A stretch of DNA of 64,000 nucleotides from Dolomedes plantarius (Eukaryota; Arthropoda; Arachnida; Araneae; Dolomedidae), in NCBI GenBank assembly GCA_907164885.2, contig OU015490.1, positions 96,934,604-96,998,603 on the forward strand. The letters are read 5' to 3'. Within the stretch, counting starts at the first letter, position 1. The number at the start of each line of letters is the position of its first letter. Below the pieces are notes generated by a model. It worked only from the letters and a program-made list of their open reading frames with translations. It did no database searches and was not told where the DNA came from. The position numbers and the translations under genes were made by a program. Of the stretch, positions 11,474 through 25,057 are shown piece after piece.

Positions 11474-11890
11474 ATTAGCTTATGCATCATAAGAATTACA
11501 ATAAGATCACACAGCTTCTTAATATCTGCATAAAAACAGAGAAGAATGTGGGTATTAGAGTAGTATAGTGGTTATAGAAGTTCCATGCACTTATGCATTA
11601 CTTTATACATCATAAGAATAATAATATGATCACACAGCTTCTTAATATCCAGATAAAAAGTGTGAGGTTTTGGGGTATTAAAAAGTTTCATGCTCCTGTT
11701 ATGCATTAGTTTATACACCATAAGAATTATAATAGGATCACACAGCTTCTTAATATCCACATACAAAGAGATGTTTGTGGGTATTATGAAGTTCCATGCT
11801 CTTGTTATGCATTGGTTTATGCATCATAAGAATTATAAAGGGTCACATTAGCTTCTTAATATTCACAACAAAAACAGAGCCTAGGTGTTC
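11474..11890 (+). repeat. Minisatellite, period about 105-120 bp, about 4 units
   Basis: GATCACACAGCTTCTTAATA recurs near 11506, 11629 and 11734, with a variant near 11847. Each unit also carries GTTATGCATTAGTTTATGCA and CATAAGAATTATAATA. Together with the copies at 9570 and 11161 it forms one interrupted array. It is non-coding; short frames across it are accidental. Confidence 0.8.
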
Positions 11891-12518
11891 CTGTTATGCG
11901 CTTTCCACAAGTTTCATATAGGTAACCTTTTAATTCGTTTCCTTTATAAGAGTAGTGAATTGTATATTCTAAAATTAACATAAAAATGGGCTTTGTTAAT
12001 ATAACCTTTAAACGTAACCTTTAATTAATGTCATATATATTAATGAGACCTCGTATAAGCTTTTTATAAAGGAACTAAAAACCGCGATATATTAAGACTG
12101 CAATAATAGTCATTTACTGAAAGGAAATTGTCCCACGTTTTGTTTAAATTTTTCACAAGCCAGTGATATGGAAATTAATGAAAAATTCATTTAAAATATA
12201 ATGCAGCTCGAAATAATAGTTCTGAGCGAATTCCGAAAATTTTTACGATGCAAATGTAATTACAAACTCCACCTTTAATCTTCCCACGCCTCTCCTGATT
12301 TTTCCATCGGCAGATATTAAATGCAATTTCAACTTGCATTTTCTACTTCTTCTTAACTCAACACCATATGGTGCTAATCAAAAATATAGAATTGTTCTTT
12401 GTGCATTACAAAGGCGGTTAGCGAAGCAAAAATAATGTAAAGTAAAAACTTGATCGGAGGAGAAAATTACATCACAAAAGAATGACAATTTTTCCCCCGT
12501 TTAATTTCAAAGCAGGCT

Positions 12519-12525
<7 letters not shown>
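11891..12525. other. AT-rich DNA, no feature recognised
   Basis: No gene, RNA or element terminus was found here. Confidence 0.4.

Positions 12526-12578
<53 letters not shown>
12526..12578. repeat. (TA)n microsatellite
   Basis: Uninterrupted TA dinucleotides, about 26 units, immediately upstream of the Gypsy pol fragment. Confidence 0.95.
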
Positions 12579-12580
<2 letters not shown>

Positions 12581-12601
12581 AAAATCTGAGAATTCAGGAA
12601 A

Positions 12602-12937
12602 TTGAAGGAGGATACTACTCTAAAATCCTGTTCTTGTGATACCTGTGACAGAGCATTTGTAACTGAGAATGAGTTAAAGGACCAATTAATGAAAGATCGT
12701 AATGGCATGGGAAAAGATGCTAAACGGAATATTTTAGATTTGCAGGAAGAGAATAGAAAGAAATTCAATAAGAAGATAAATATATCTAATCTCTATAAGT
12801 TAAATGATCTCGTCGCATTCCAGCGGACTCAGTTTGGGACAGGTTTAAAACTGAGACAAAAATTTTATTGTCCTTCCAGAATCAGAGCTGTAAAATCAAA
12901 TGACCTATATGATGTTGACAAAATTTGGGTTGCATGA
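12602..12937 (+). pseudogene. Gypsy-type pol C-terminal fragment
   Basis: The last 70 residues contain QEENRKKFNKK, then YKLNDLVAFQRTQFGTGLKL and RIRAVKSNDLYDVDKI. This is the typical segment after the integrase core of Ty3/Gypsy polyproteins (GDLVAI-RTQFG-G-KL ... YDVEK). The catalytic integrase, RNase H and reverse transcriptase are absent. The first 35 residues instead contain CDTCDRAFVTENELKDQ, which looks like the first half of a C2H2 zinc finger and is not usual at this position. There is no genuine ATG start. The piece ends abruptly against a truncated mariner-like element. Confidence 0.7.
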
Positions 12938-13748
12938 CGTATATCACATTTTTTCCACTCTCTTTATTTTTAACTTGCCATTATAAGAAAAACCAGCAAC
13001 AATCATGAATCCCTTAGAAAAATTTTCTTTCGATTCTTTGAACCATGTACTTAATTTTTTTTCTCTGCTTTTATGATAATAAATGTCTCTTTTTTTGTTG
13101 CAATCATTTAAATACACCCATGATTCATCTATTGTGATAATTGTTTTCCATTTTTCTTTGGATAAGTGTTTCTCATATAGAATTCTGCAGCGTGTCCTGC
13201 GTTCAGCGATATGATTTGGAAGAAGACGATGCACATTGCGTTTTTTCGCTTTCTTAAGATTTAAATCAACGTTTATCATTTTGTTTACAGTGGACACCGA
13301 GCATTTTAATTATTTTTCAACTGTCCTTTGACTAGGGGGATTTTCTTTTAACATTAAACAACGTACCTTTGCAATAGTCGAAGATGTCCGTTTTTTCCTT
13401 GGATACTTGTTTGGAATTTTTGTCCCACTTGAGGCTCCAATTTGACGTTTTTTACCTTTCTTGTTGACGATATGACCTATCGACGCTTTAGATATCACAA
13501 AACCATGACTCTCACATCGTTTTTGGATAACGGAGTATGCATATTTCTCTTCGGAAAGAGCGTAAATGTAGCCTTCGAACCACTGCTTTTTTTAAAAACG
13601 CCATTTTGAATAAAAACAAAACATTCAAGACGTAGACGATAATTTTGACTTTTAAAAACATAGTACAATTGCAATTATTTCTTTTGCAGCAAACGATTTT
13701 TTATTACCGCTTACCAAAATCGTCTAAAAAATGTGCGAACAGCCTCTG
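12938..13748 (-). mobile_element. Truncated Tc1/mariner-superfamily element
   Basis: The right end is a Tc1/mariner terminus. On the minus strand it reads CAGAGGCTGTTCGCACATTT, preceded by a TA target at 13749-13750. The other end is lost: the element stops at about 12938 against the Gypsy fragment. Only the N-terminal half of the transposase remains. Confidence 0.75.
12944..13604 (-). pseudogene. Mariner-like transposase, N-terminal half
   Basis: An ATG at 13604 starts MAFLKKAVV. After a single-base shift in the early A-run the frame continues through a helix-turn-helix-like region (KQWFEGYIYALSEEKYAY, then VISKASIGHIVNKKGK). It ends in ITIDESWVYLNDCNKKRD, where the D of IDES is the first catalytic aspartate, followed by FMIVAGFSYNGKLKI. 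One in-frame TAA lies at 13310-13312. The second catalytic D and the third acidic residue are missing because of the truncation. The subfamily is not assigned. Confidence 0.75.
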
Positions 13749-15033
<1,285 letters not shown>

Positions 15034-15043
15034 AGGGAGGCTT

Positions 15044-15342
15044 CTTGCTTTTGATTATCCCCGCTGGCCGGGATGTGTTCCAGACCAGTTTCTTATAGCC
15101 TTGCGTTCTGAGGGGTGCGTTTCCGGTTTTTTAATGACACCACAAGGGTCGAAGTCCGATTTAGCCAGATGTCACCTCAGTTTTCACCGAGCATCCCTAG
15201 GGGCGGCATGTATGGGTCCGGATTTAACATACCCATATCCGGCCTAGACACGAAGGTATTTAACGGCGCTTATCGGGATTCAATCTGTGCACCTGCAGTA
15301 CCGAAAGCCAGCACGCAACTACTTGATTACCTCTGGCCCTTG
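15044..15342 (-). mobile_element. tRNA-derived SINE, family A, copy 1
   Basis: This is one of four related copies, all on the minus strand. The tRNA-like head is at the right end and the body holds conserved blocks reading on the plus strand CACCACAAGGGTCGAAGTCC, GATTTAGCCAG and CGGCCTAGACACGAAGGTAT. The B-box equivalent (CGGGATTCAATCTG, minus strand) is degenerate. A 10-bp direct repeat AGGGAGGCTT flanks it (15034-15043 and 15343-15352), a plausible target duplication. Open frames on the plus strand are accidental. Confidence 0.7.
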
Positions 15343-15352
15343 AGGGAGGCTT

Positions 15353-16650
15353 GATGATTTTGAGTGAAACCCCATTTATTTTGCATGGTGAGGGCTAAAT
15401 TCTCCGGGGTTTACAACTCAAAACTTTTACGAACACCTCTGCATTTGGGATTTGTACCCGACGACACTGGTTTAGAAGACTAGTTCCCCAGCCATTCGGT
15501 TACTGTCTGGCCAATTTGAAGAAGGAGGTTTATCATTTGTCTACAGAATGACTCCAGTTTTCCTTACACAATTTCTGTTTTGATTTTTTAAATTCTGAAA
15601 AATAAAACATAAAATATAAATTGTAGTAGTGGCAGTATGACTAATGCTGAAATTTTAGACGGAGGGACATAATTGAGTGCAAAATACAGCGACCAAAACT
15701 TGTTTTAACTAATTGGAAGTCAAGTAAATATTTGTCACGTGTAATGAAATTATAAAGTGGTAGACAAGCGAATTCTTATACAAATCCACAGCTACCATAG
15801 ATTTTCTCTTTCCTTTGCGGTCTCACCGCCTTAGGCTTTCTTCCTGGAATAACTTGTCTGTAGTACACTAGCCACTAATTAGACCTGTTCTGCATTGCAA
15901 TTTCTTCCATGAGGGTTTACTTCAGAGAGAACTCATTTTAAGCTTCTAGTATATAAGGGAACAGTGGGTGTCCAATGCGCATATTTAAGTATATGTACAT
16001 AAATATAAGAAACATGTGCATAGCTAAGTAACATTTTCTCATATTTGTTCTCGTATCTATAATGCGATTTCCTGATTAACATTACATATTAGTTTCTAAA
16101 CTATATACCTCAACTGTTAACTATACTTTATATTCCATATTTTTGAAACTTCTATGCACTTTAAGTACTTGAAATGTCCCAAGCGCATTTATAATTATAG
16201 TGTTTTGAAATTCGTACTATATGCTTCATACACAATATCAGCGAAATATTACAAATTGTAATAGCAATTATCATGTCTCTTGTGTAATATTTTACAAGCC
16301 GCTAGATGTCTGTAGGAATTTTGGTTAGAGAAAAGTCAGTTTAAAAGGGAAAAAAGTATATGGTAATGAAGGTCACGAACATTTGCAATAAATGCCACAT
16401 TTTGTCCTAAGGAATGGAAAATACATTGTTAATAAAAATTCTTGCATTGCTTTGGAAAGAACTTCTGAAATTAAGTTTAAAGAACTTAAATAGAACTAAA
16501 AGTATTTTTAATTTATTAAAACGAGATTTTTATCAATGTAATAGTTCGTAATTAGTAATGCAGCTCTATTATGATAGAATTGCCTGAAAATTAAATAAAA
16601 AAGTAGTTTTGAAACTCCATTGTTGTATTAATGCCTATTGTTTATTTTCC
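15353..16650. other. AT-rich DNA, no gene recognised
   Basis: About 15360-15530 has moderate GC content and may be further SINE-related debris. The rest is AT-rich with no features. Confidence 0.35.
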
Positions 16651-16652
16651 CT

Positions 16653-16776
16653 GTTCACATAGAATCCATCGACGTCAGCGTTAAAGATTCCGTTGGCGTG
16701 GATTGGTTAAATGGGTCAATGATTGATATATGATTGGTTAAAAACATTTATGCCGAGGCTGACGAATTCTATGTAG
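16653..16776. mobile_element. Short MITE, copy 1 (about 124 bp)
   Basis: The left end GTTCACATAGAATCC is the imperfect inverted counterpart of the right end GAATTCTATGTAGAC. The interior holds AAGATTCCGTTGGCG and repeated TGATTGGTTA boxes. A sister copy with the same ends and core is at about 51199-51297. Confidence 0.65.
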
Positions 16777-16842
16777 ACGCTCCCTAAGAGTTTTGTCAGT
16801 TTTTCTTCGACACATCGTTAGAACTTAAGGAGATCCTAATGT

Positions 16843-17079
16843 ATGTCTTCTCACAGAGTTGAATATTTTGCTACTCGCTTTCCCACTGTTAGAGTACCCG
16901 ATTTTATTCTGCGTCATTTCTCTGTATACCATTCCGAGGTTATTTCTCTTATAAAGTTGGCACTGGCAGTTTTCTATAACATAGAAGACCCTTATATCAC
17001 AAGGGAGCAGGAATACGATTTGGATTGCTCCGGGAATACAGACTTATTTCTGTCTGTTTGTTTACTGAAAGAACTTTGA
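16843..17079 (+). CDS. Short hypothetical open frame, 78 codons
   Basis: An ATG-initiated frame (MSSHRVEYFATRFPTVRVPD) with mixed, protein-like composition ends in FLSVCLLKEL. I do not recognise it and see no domain, signal peptide or membrane segment. It lies just downstream of the MITE, in a region less AT-rich than average. It may be chance, or a decayed exon or retro-element piece. Confidence 0.15.
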   Translation: MSSHRVEYFATRFPTVRVPDFILRHFSVYHSEVISLIKLALAVFYNIEDPYITREQEYDLDCSGNTDLFLSVCLLKEL

Positions 17080-17848
17080 CTGGTTAGTGAGCCTTGGAAT
17101 CCGCCTCAAAGTTTTTCTGGAACCTTTACATTCTTAGTTCGAGCTCCTCAGTAAGCTATGACCGAACAGCTATGGTAATCAAATTAGGTAACAAATTCTG
17201 TGTATTCCAATATCGCTAATGGTGTCGCAGACTTTCGGAACCGAATCTAAACTGTGGGTCCTAGTCTATATAGCTCTGTTGGAATTTTTATCGAAGAGTA
17301 ACCTACCTTTAGATTTCCCGTAGTTTGGTATTTCCCTCATATCATTGTTTGTTTTTGGCAGTTGCCAAATACGATTTTTAATATCCTAGTGATCGGGTAA
17401 TCAAACGTGATAACCTAGTATATTCATTTGTAAATGACGTCATTACCCAAGCTTTTGTTGTATGACGTCATTTGCAGTCATCAGATGAACGCCTTATTTG
17501 AATAGTGGTCAAACTCCATTCTAGTTCCTTTTGAGATGCAGAGCCTTAAAGTCTAATAAATTCTGAGAAATGACTGCTGAAGTCTGATTTGTAATGTTAT
17601 CTGTGGCATCAGAAATAAGCTGGAGGTGTAACAGTTTAAAAATAAGATAGAAATGACTTGTATGAACATGAAAGTGAGGTTAACTAATTTTTTTTAGAAA
17701 AGTGGAGTTGGACTACTTACTATTCATATAAGGCCTTCAAATGTTGTGGGGTTTTTCATTTGCTTTTCCCCATGGTTTTTTTATTACGAGTTGGGAACAA
17801 CCCGTGATTTTTTATAATTTATGCAAATATAACATGTTTATGCCAGTA
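17080..17848. other. Non-coding DNA, no feature recognised
   Basis: Moderate AT content. A TGACGTCATT motif occurs near 17436 with a related TATGACGTCATTTGC near 17461. These are palindromic CRE-like octamers about 25 bp apart, possibly fortuitous. Confidence 0.3.
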
Positions 17849-17849
17849 T

Positions 17850-18814
17850 AGTCAATAAGTTCGGGGACTACCCTCCCCCCTCATGCCCAGTGGGTGGGGG
17901 AACCGAAATAACGATGTGGTTTGCAAGTCTGGTTATCTGCGTACGCGTGAGACGTCACATGACACTTTGCACAACTGCTAAGGTGCGCAGCTCACCATTT
18001 GGCTGCAGACTGTCAGCCTATGATGTAGATGTAGCAAAATGTCCTTTTTGGAGCAACGTTCCAACATTAAATTCTGCTACAAATTAGGAAAAAACCACTA
18101 CAGAAAAGTTACTGTTACTGCAAAAAGCGTATCGAGACGAAGGTATGTGTATATTGAAAGTTTTCAAATGGTACAGCTTGTTTAAAAATGGGAGAGACGC
18201 TGTTGCAGACGATCCGCGAAGTGGGTGGCCAGTGACCCCACAAACGGAGGCGAACATCCAACGGATAGAAGCAGTGGTTGTTTGGTTGGTTGAAGTTTAT
18301 TGGCGAAAGGTCCATAAAGGACAAATACAAGCCAAATGCAAGGTAACATCGTCAACAAATGGTATGTACATGTTCTTCGTCTTCTCCGGCAGGCAATCCG
18401 TGGTAAACGTCCACACGTTTGGAAATCCAACATGTGGATGTTGTGGCATGACAATGTCCCGGCGCACCGATCCCTGATGGTACAACAAGCCCTTGCTAAA
18501 CACGGCACCACAGTTCTGCCACATATCCCGTATTCCCCAGGTCTTGCTTTTTGCGATTTCTACCTGTTCCCGAAACTGAAAGATCGCATCAAGGGCAAGC
18601 TGTTTGCAAATGCCGAAGAAGTGATGGCAACAGCGACAACCTCTTTACGACAGCTCTCACGGAACGGTTTAAAGGACTGTTTCCAGAAGATGTATCAACG
18701 CTGGCAGAAGTGTATAGTTGCGGAAGGACATTATTTTGAAGGTGATTGTGTTCAGAAGATTTTGTAAGTGTATTCGTTGTTGTAGTAAATAAAGTCCCCG
18801 AATTTATTGACTGT
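17850..18814 (+). mobile_element. mariner (DD34D) element, internally rearranged, about 0.96 kb
   Basis: The left terminus AGTCAATAAGTTCGGGGACT is mirrored at the right by AGTCCCCGAATTTATTGACT. These are Tc1/mariner-like inverted repeats of about 24 bp. A full mariner is about 1.3 kb; this copy has lost the middle of the transposase. The TA target duplication is not clean. Confidence 0.85.
18039..18767 (+). pseudogene. mariner transposase pseudogene
   Basis: The start ATG at 18039 begins MSFLEQRSNIKFCYKLGK. One extra A in the A-run at about 18086-18091 shifts the frame. The N-terminal helix-turn-helix region then runs on through FKWYSLFKNGRDAVADDPRS and QTEANIQRI. From about 18277 to 18335 the sequence is not mariner-like. 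The C-terminal half resumes in another frame as RQAIRGKRPHVW, then WHDNVPAHRSLMVQQALAKH, then SPGLAFCDFYLFPKLKDR. The D of HDN and the D of CDFYLFP are separated by 34 residues, the mariner DD34D signature. The first catalytic aspartate was in the lost part, so this copy cannot be active. Confidence 0.85.
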
Positions 18815-19600
18815 GCGAGTATATCGACTGTGTAGCGAGTTTGCGTAGCCTTTCTTTTGCTCTCGCTCTCTTTCTCTGTTTTGCCTGCAGATGTCGAGCC
18901 TGTTTTAAGTGAGATGTCTCATGGACTACGTGCCTGGGACAGTATTATTTTCTTTTTTTTGAACGCAAATTGTTATTTTTGTGTATTTATAACTGCGATT
19001 AAAGAAATTTTAGTTTTTATCTGTTTTTGTCTTTATATACTGCCAGCCACTCTCTGCTAATTGTCACTATGTCTGACAAGTTCTCATTTAGGAATCAGGA
19101 CCTTTGCACTCTCAATGGACTAACTTACATTACATTACATTACATTGCATTGAAACGGAAGGGGCCCGATACAGCAGCTGAGACCCTCCGAGTTGTGTTC
19201 CCACCGGTGGTTGCACACCGCAGCAGGTGACCAACGATATCAAGTACCCAGGCATACGGAAGCAGCCAAAGAGAGAGTGAGCCACTCAAATCGGCAGTCG
19301 AGAAGTAACCATTTTAGTATGATTAAGAAAAAGGAAAATTTCGAATAAATAATTTAGATAAGGTTTGTAACGAGGAATTCGTTCCAGAAATAATTAATTT
19401 GGTTGGGCTCATAACGCAAGTTAAATTACTGTAAAATCTCTAATTCTAAATAGTTGTCCCTTAAAATAAAATAGCGTAATTTCTATACCGTTCCCTCGAC
19501 GTGTGTGTTCTTGAGAATTTTAGATATTGCCCCATTTCTCTTAAACCGTAAAACTTCAACCATAATTTGCTTAGCCAGGTGTTAGTCTCAGGATTCACTT
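18815..19600. other. Non-coding DNA with an (ACATT)n stretch
   Basis: About five tandem TTACA/ACATT units lie at 19125-19150 (CTTACATTACATTACATTAC), followed by GC-richer sequence to 19260. Simple-repeat tails of this kind can mark the 3' end of a non-LTR retrotransposon, but no reverse transcriptase is present. Confidence 0.35.
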
Positions 19601-20060
19601 GTTAAGTTTCACTAAAATGCACTTTTTATGGCTGATAATTGCAGGGTGTGTCATGTGAACATCCAACTCGCTTTTGTCCACGCATGCCGTGTAAGTTTGC
19701 TCAGTAAATTGGCCCATAAAATCAGTTTTAAGTTAGAAATATATGTGTGTGTTCCCTGCTACTCCTTTGTGCGAGAGGAAGTTTTCCCACGGGTGAAATT
19801 GGCCCCAGCTTGGCGTGAAGGCACTCTCCGAAGATGTTCTTTCTCCCCTCATTCGACCAATCATGCAGAGGCGCGAATTTCGTTGTATCAGGGCTAAGCC
19901 ATGCACGGTCCTCCATTTCGGCGGCGCGCTTCGTACTCTCCTCTTGGCGAGGTTTCGGCAAGGCCGGGTTTTCTTTTCTTGGCCATTAAGCGCTCGCGGT
20001 GGTGATACGGTAATATAGCATAAGCCGTGCACGTGGTCTGTAGTTTTTTCTTAATTGGCG
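19601..20060. other. GC- and CpG-richer island, function unknown
   Basis: About 19780-20040 contains many CpG dinucleotides (for example TTTCGGCGGCGCGCTTCG at about 19916). Open frames exist on both strands, but they overlap each other and carry no motif, so I call none. This may be a CpG island near a host promoter or a leftover LTR. Confidence 0.35.
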
Positions 20061-21000
20061 CTTTTCTCGCTATTGTAACCCTCGTTGTCCGTGTTTTGCA
20101 AGCCTGTCCAGTGATGAGAAGAAATACCAGAGAGCCATATTTTTAGTGAGAGAGTTCTCTCTTATATTTTTTTGGAAGTTTAAGCACCCCATCAGTTTTG
20201 GCTCTGCCAATTCTGCATCGGGGGGCTATTTTTTTATATGTTGAATGTTACTGATCATCTTCAGTATTTAGTCCAATGCGGTCACATTCGTTTTTTTTTG
20301 TTATAGTTCAATAATTCCGAGCTCCTTTCTTTGGTGCTAAATGTCTTTTCATGTTACACAAGACGGCACAGAAAATAAATATTTTTTTTTTTATTTTTAA
20401 TGCTTTGGAAGATTACTTGCTTACCAGCTTCTATTTTTCATGCTAACGTTGACAGTGAATACCGGGTGATTGCGGCGCACAGGCAGTATCTTACGATCAC
20501 GTAATCGACTCCTCTTTCCAGCCACCCGAATTAGGGATCTCCTGATACCGTTCATAGAAACTTGGGAAGAGCCGTAGTCTCTCGTCCCTTAAAGAACTTA
20601 ATCTGTACCATTGTACATCTCCTGATCTGATGGGACGACACTTCAAGGATCCTACAACTTGGATTTGATCCTTCATCAACGATTCAACAGTAAGGATATC
20701 ATTAAGACTTACAAATAGCGACTCTTTTTCCTCACCTCCATCTCCTCCTAGTTATCTTCCGGACTTCCACTTAGACTGTTTCCATCCCTTCATTTTCCCT
20801 TTGCTAAGGAGACTGTTTTCATCCCATAAGCATCAATAGCAGATAAGCTTCTACATCACAGAATGAATAATTCCCCTTCACAAAACCGGCCGACTCTTGA
20901 TAATGTTGTTGGAAAATGGATGCTCCAGAGGCAAGAGACAGACTCCAACGATCAACAATTAACGTGGGAACCCAATGGACCGACTTAGCTGGCTACAATG
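20061..21000. other. Non-coding DNA, one weak open frame
   Basis: A 60-codon minus-strand frame at 20497-20679 (MMKDQIQVVGSLKCRPIRSG) has no recognisable family. The rest is AT-rich or low-complexity DNA. Confidence 0.3.
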
Positions 21001-21002
21001 TA

Positions 21003-23343
21003 CAGGGTGGTCATAAAAAAAAAACTTTGCCGATATATGGACCTCTAGCGGTTGTTTCGTTCAGCCTTTCGAGATGAGATTTCAGATATAGTTATTCAGA
21101 GGTATGATCTCGGGATTTTGTGAGCGGCAACAAAATGGTGCTCACGGTTACGGTTATAGATACAGAAACTCGAAAGTTTAGAAAAGCAATACTCACTTTT
21201 TACAGTCGCAAAATGCCCAGAGCATGCGAACACCCTAAACAGCGTTGAAACGGTACATGCATCACAAAAAACGAACGTGTTATGTATCACTGTTTTTTAT
21301 AGTGGTTAGTCATTAGAATAATATAAAGTGATTACTCATATGTATACATACAAATAAATTTATTAAACCTTCACAATACATATACAATCAATATCACTCA
21401 TTACTGACTTCGGACTCCACTATCTCATTAACACAATATATATGCAATTAAAATTACCCCTATTCCTATATCATATTAATACGTTATTTACTCTTACTAA
21501 TATCCTCCTTTAACTATTCTCTATCATCATTTAATTATTCAAAGATTCTTAACTGATAAACACACATATACATTGCTAACATCATCATATCAATTATCTA
21601 CTCAACATTATCATTTACTTATTCAAAGATTCTTAACTGATAAACACACATATACACTGCTAATATCATCATATCATAATATTCCAATTACTACGGAATT
21701 AAACACCCAATATTCTATGATAGATATCTATGACCAAATAAGTCAATATTCACCCTAAATCATTCTTATCATTATTCCCTATGTTCTAGTTATACCAGTG
21801 AGCACTGCATAAATAATCTACCAAAGATCATAAGCTTCCTACCTGCGATCTCCGATTCACTTGAACATGTATCAGGCGCGCTGTCATCACTCACAATGGG
21901 TTCTGTTGCTAACATCGGTTGGGGGGGGGGGGGGGCTCGTATCTATTCGATGGCACTACCGGACTCGTAACCTTGGTATAGGCGCACATTCGACGAACGG
22001 GGTCGGCCTGGGTGCTATTCTCCTCTCCGTAGAAGGTATCAGGACAGTCCCTTTAGAGCGAGGTCTGGTCACCGCTTCTGGACATCGGATGGATCGGCGG
22101 GCGGACGGGAACTTGCGATTCTCGCATCAACCTCTGGGGCTTGCATCCGCTTCTTCACATTGTCTCAGGCTTTTCTCAGGCGGCCTTCAAGCTCAGTCTC
22201 GGTTTATCAGCGACTCTGCCTTCCTTCGTCACTAATTGTTGGGCTACCACATACACATACTGCTATCGCAATTGTAGTCTCTCAGCTATTCAGATCAGAC
22301 TATGTCTCTTGACGATTTCAACGCTTCTGATCTCTCTACCTCTTTTTTTCATCCAGCTAAACTTCGATAATTTATATTTAGACTTTCATTGGTGACTCTC
22401 TCCCAACCAATGGTAAAGTTGGTCTCTTATCATTGGCTGGCCCCCACATTTTATATTAATTACCTCTCCAATCTAAATTGAAGGGGGCGTCAGCCCGTGC
22501 ACCCTGCTAAAGTTCCTTCTGGGGATCCTTCAACTTCCCAGACTCCCACGCCTCGGTTTCATACCCTGCTGTTACCCTAATGAAGTCCACTTCGTAAAAT
22601 CGCGCATCTCTATCGCTATCACAACTTAGTCTCCTCTTGGCTACAAATTCTCACTTCTCCCAGATCATTATCTCCAGCTGGTGACCTTTTACTGACCATA
22701 TTTTTCTTAACTTGACATTGCTCGTCTTTAGTTACATCTGAGCCGTTCGTTAACTGCAGCTGGTCGCCATTCACTGCCCGTTCTTGAATACTTCTCTTCT
22801 CCTATTACCTTGTGCCTAACTTGCATCTATTGAATTTTCTAAAATTGTCGCCCACTGCGACATTATGCACGCCCAAAAAAAAGATCTTTTAACGGCCTAC
22901 AAAAATACCATGGATGAGATTTGCATATGACAGAGGCAAGACACCAATCACTGATGACAACACATATCGGACAAAAGAAAACTTTTGTTTGGATTACACA
23001 TTTTCCACATTGGTGCCATCATCGTGTTTTTGTTGGCCGTTCGCAGAGCTGTTTTTTGTGCGTGCCGAACACTTCCGTTTTTTGTGATACAAGTACCGTT
23101 CCAACGCTCTTTAGGGTTTTCACGTGTGTTGAGCATTTTGCGACGGGAAAAAGTGGTTGTTGTATTTCAAAAATTTCGAGTTTCTATACCTATAACTGTA
23201 ACTGCGAGCGCCACTTTGTTGCCGTTCACAGAATCCTGAGCGTATACCTCTGCATAACTGTATCAGAAATTTCATCTCAATGAGTTGTACGGAACAGCCG
23301 CTAGATGTCCATATATTGCCAAAGATTTCTTCTGAACAACCTG
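21003..23343. mobile_element. Long-terminal-inverted-repeat DNA element, about 2.3 kb
   Basis: The left arm (21003-21280) and right arm (23071-23343) are reverse complements over about 275 bp. The tips are CAGGGTGGTC on the left and, read inward from the right, CAGGTTGTTC. Both arms carry GATATATGGACCTCTAGCGG or a close variant. TA dinucleotides flank both tips (21001-21002 and 23344-23345), consistent with a Tc1/mariner-type target. No transposase motif is visible between the arms, so the filler (21281-23070) is either a foreign insertion or a replacement. Similar short frames on opposite strands of the two arms arise only because the arms are inverted copies. Confidence 0.7.
21281..23070. 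other. Interior of the long-inverted-repeat element, mixed origin
   Basis: 21300-21850 is G-poor and AT-rich. It holds an 83-bp tandem duplication (ATTCAAAGATTCTTAACTGA near 21538 and 21621). 21860-22560 is GC-rich with a G-run at 21920-21934. No reverse transcriptase, integrase or transposase motif was found. The change in composition suggests at least one later insertion, perhaps an LTR. Confidence 0.4.
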
Positions 23344-23345
23344 TA

Positions 23346-24647
<1,302 letters not shown>

Positions 24648-24651
24648 TTAA

Positions 24652-25006
24652 TGAAATAAGATCAGATTACAGAATCTTTAGCATAAGCACTTTATTTCCG
24701 AATGGCTAACATGCATTTTAACTAATGGAAAGCCAGCACCCAAGTGACTCCCGTGGTTGCGTATAGAGGTATCGGCGGTTAAAGAATTTGCTGAGCAAAG
24801 ATGTTTCTTGCAAGATGCATCAGTTGTGCATGATGATCGCCTTATTTGGGCATGGAAAAGGGGTCGGATGATTTCGTGGCTTCCCAGGGATTGCTGACGG
24901 TATCAAAATATTCCTGGGTTCGTGAAAACAGAATTTGGTAATGCCATCTTAAGCATGGGAAGGAAAGAAAATTTATAGGGGATCAACTTCAATTTTATAT
25001 CTTTCA
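24652..25006 (-). repeat. 3' LTR of Gypsy element 1
   Basis: On the minus strand it starts TGAAAGATATAAAATT and ends TTATTTCA, giving the usual TG...CA ends. It is preceded by the polypurine tract at about 25007-25019. Confidence 0.85.
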
Positions 25007-25057
25007 TATCCCCCATTTTAAAAACGTTGTCATTTCCCTACTACAAAATTATCCTTA

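Noticed and set aside
22921..23283. 120-codon frame rich in Cys, with a similar peptide encoded at 21096-21290 on the opposite strand
   Set aside because: The similarity arises because the two segments are inverted arms of one element; stops are unevenly placed and no domain is recognised.
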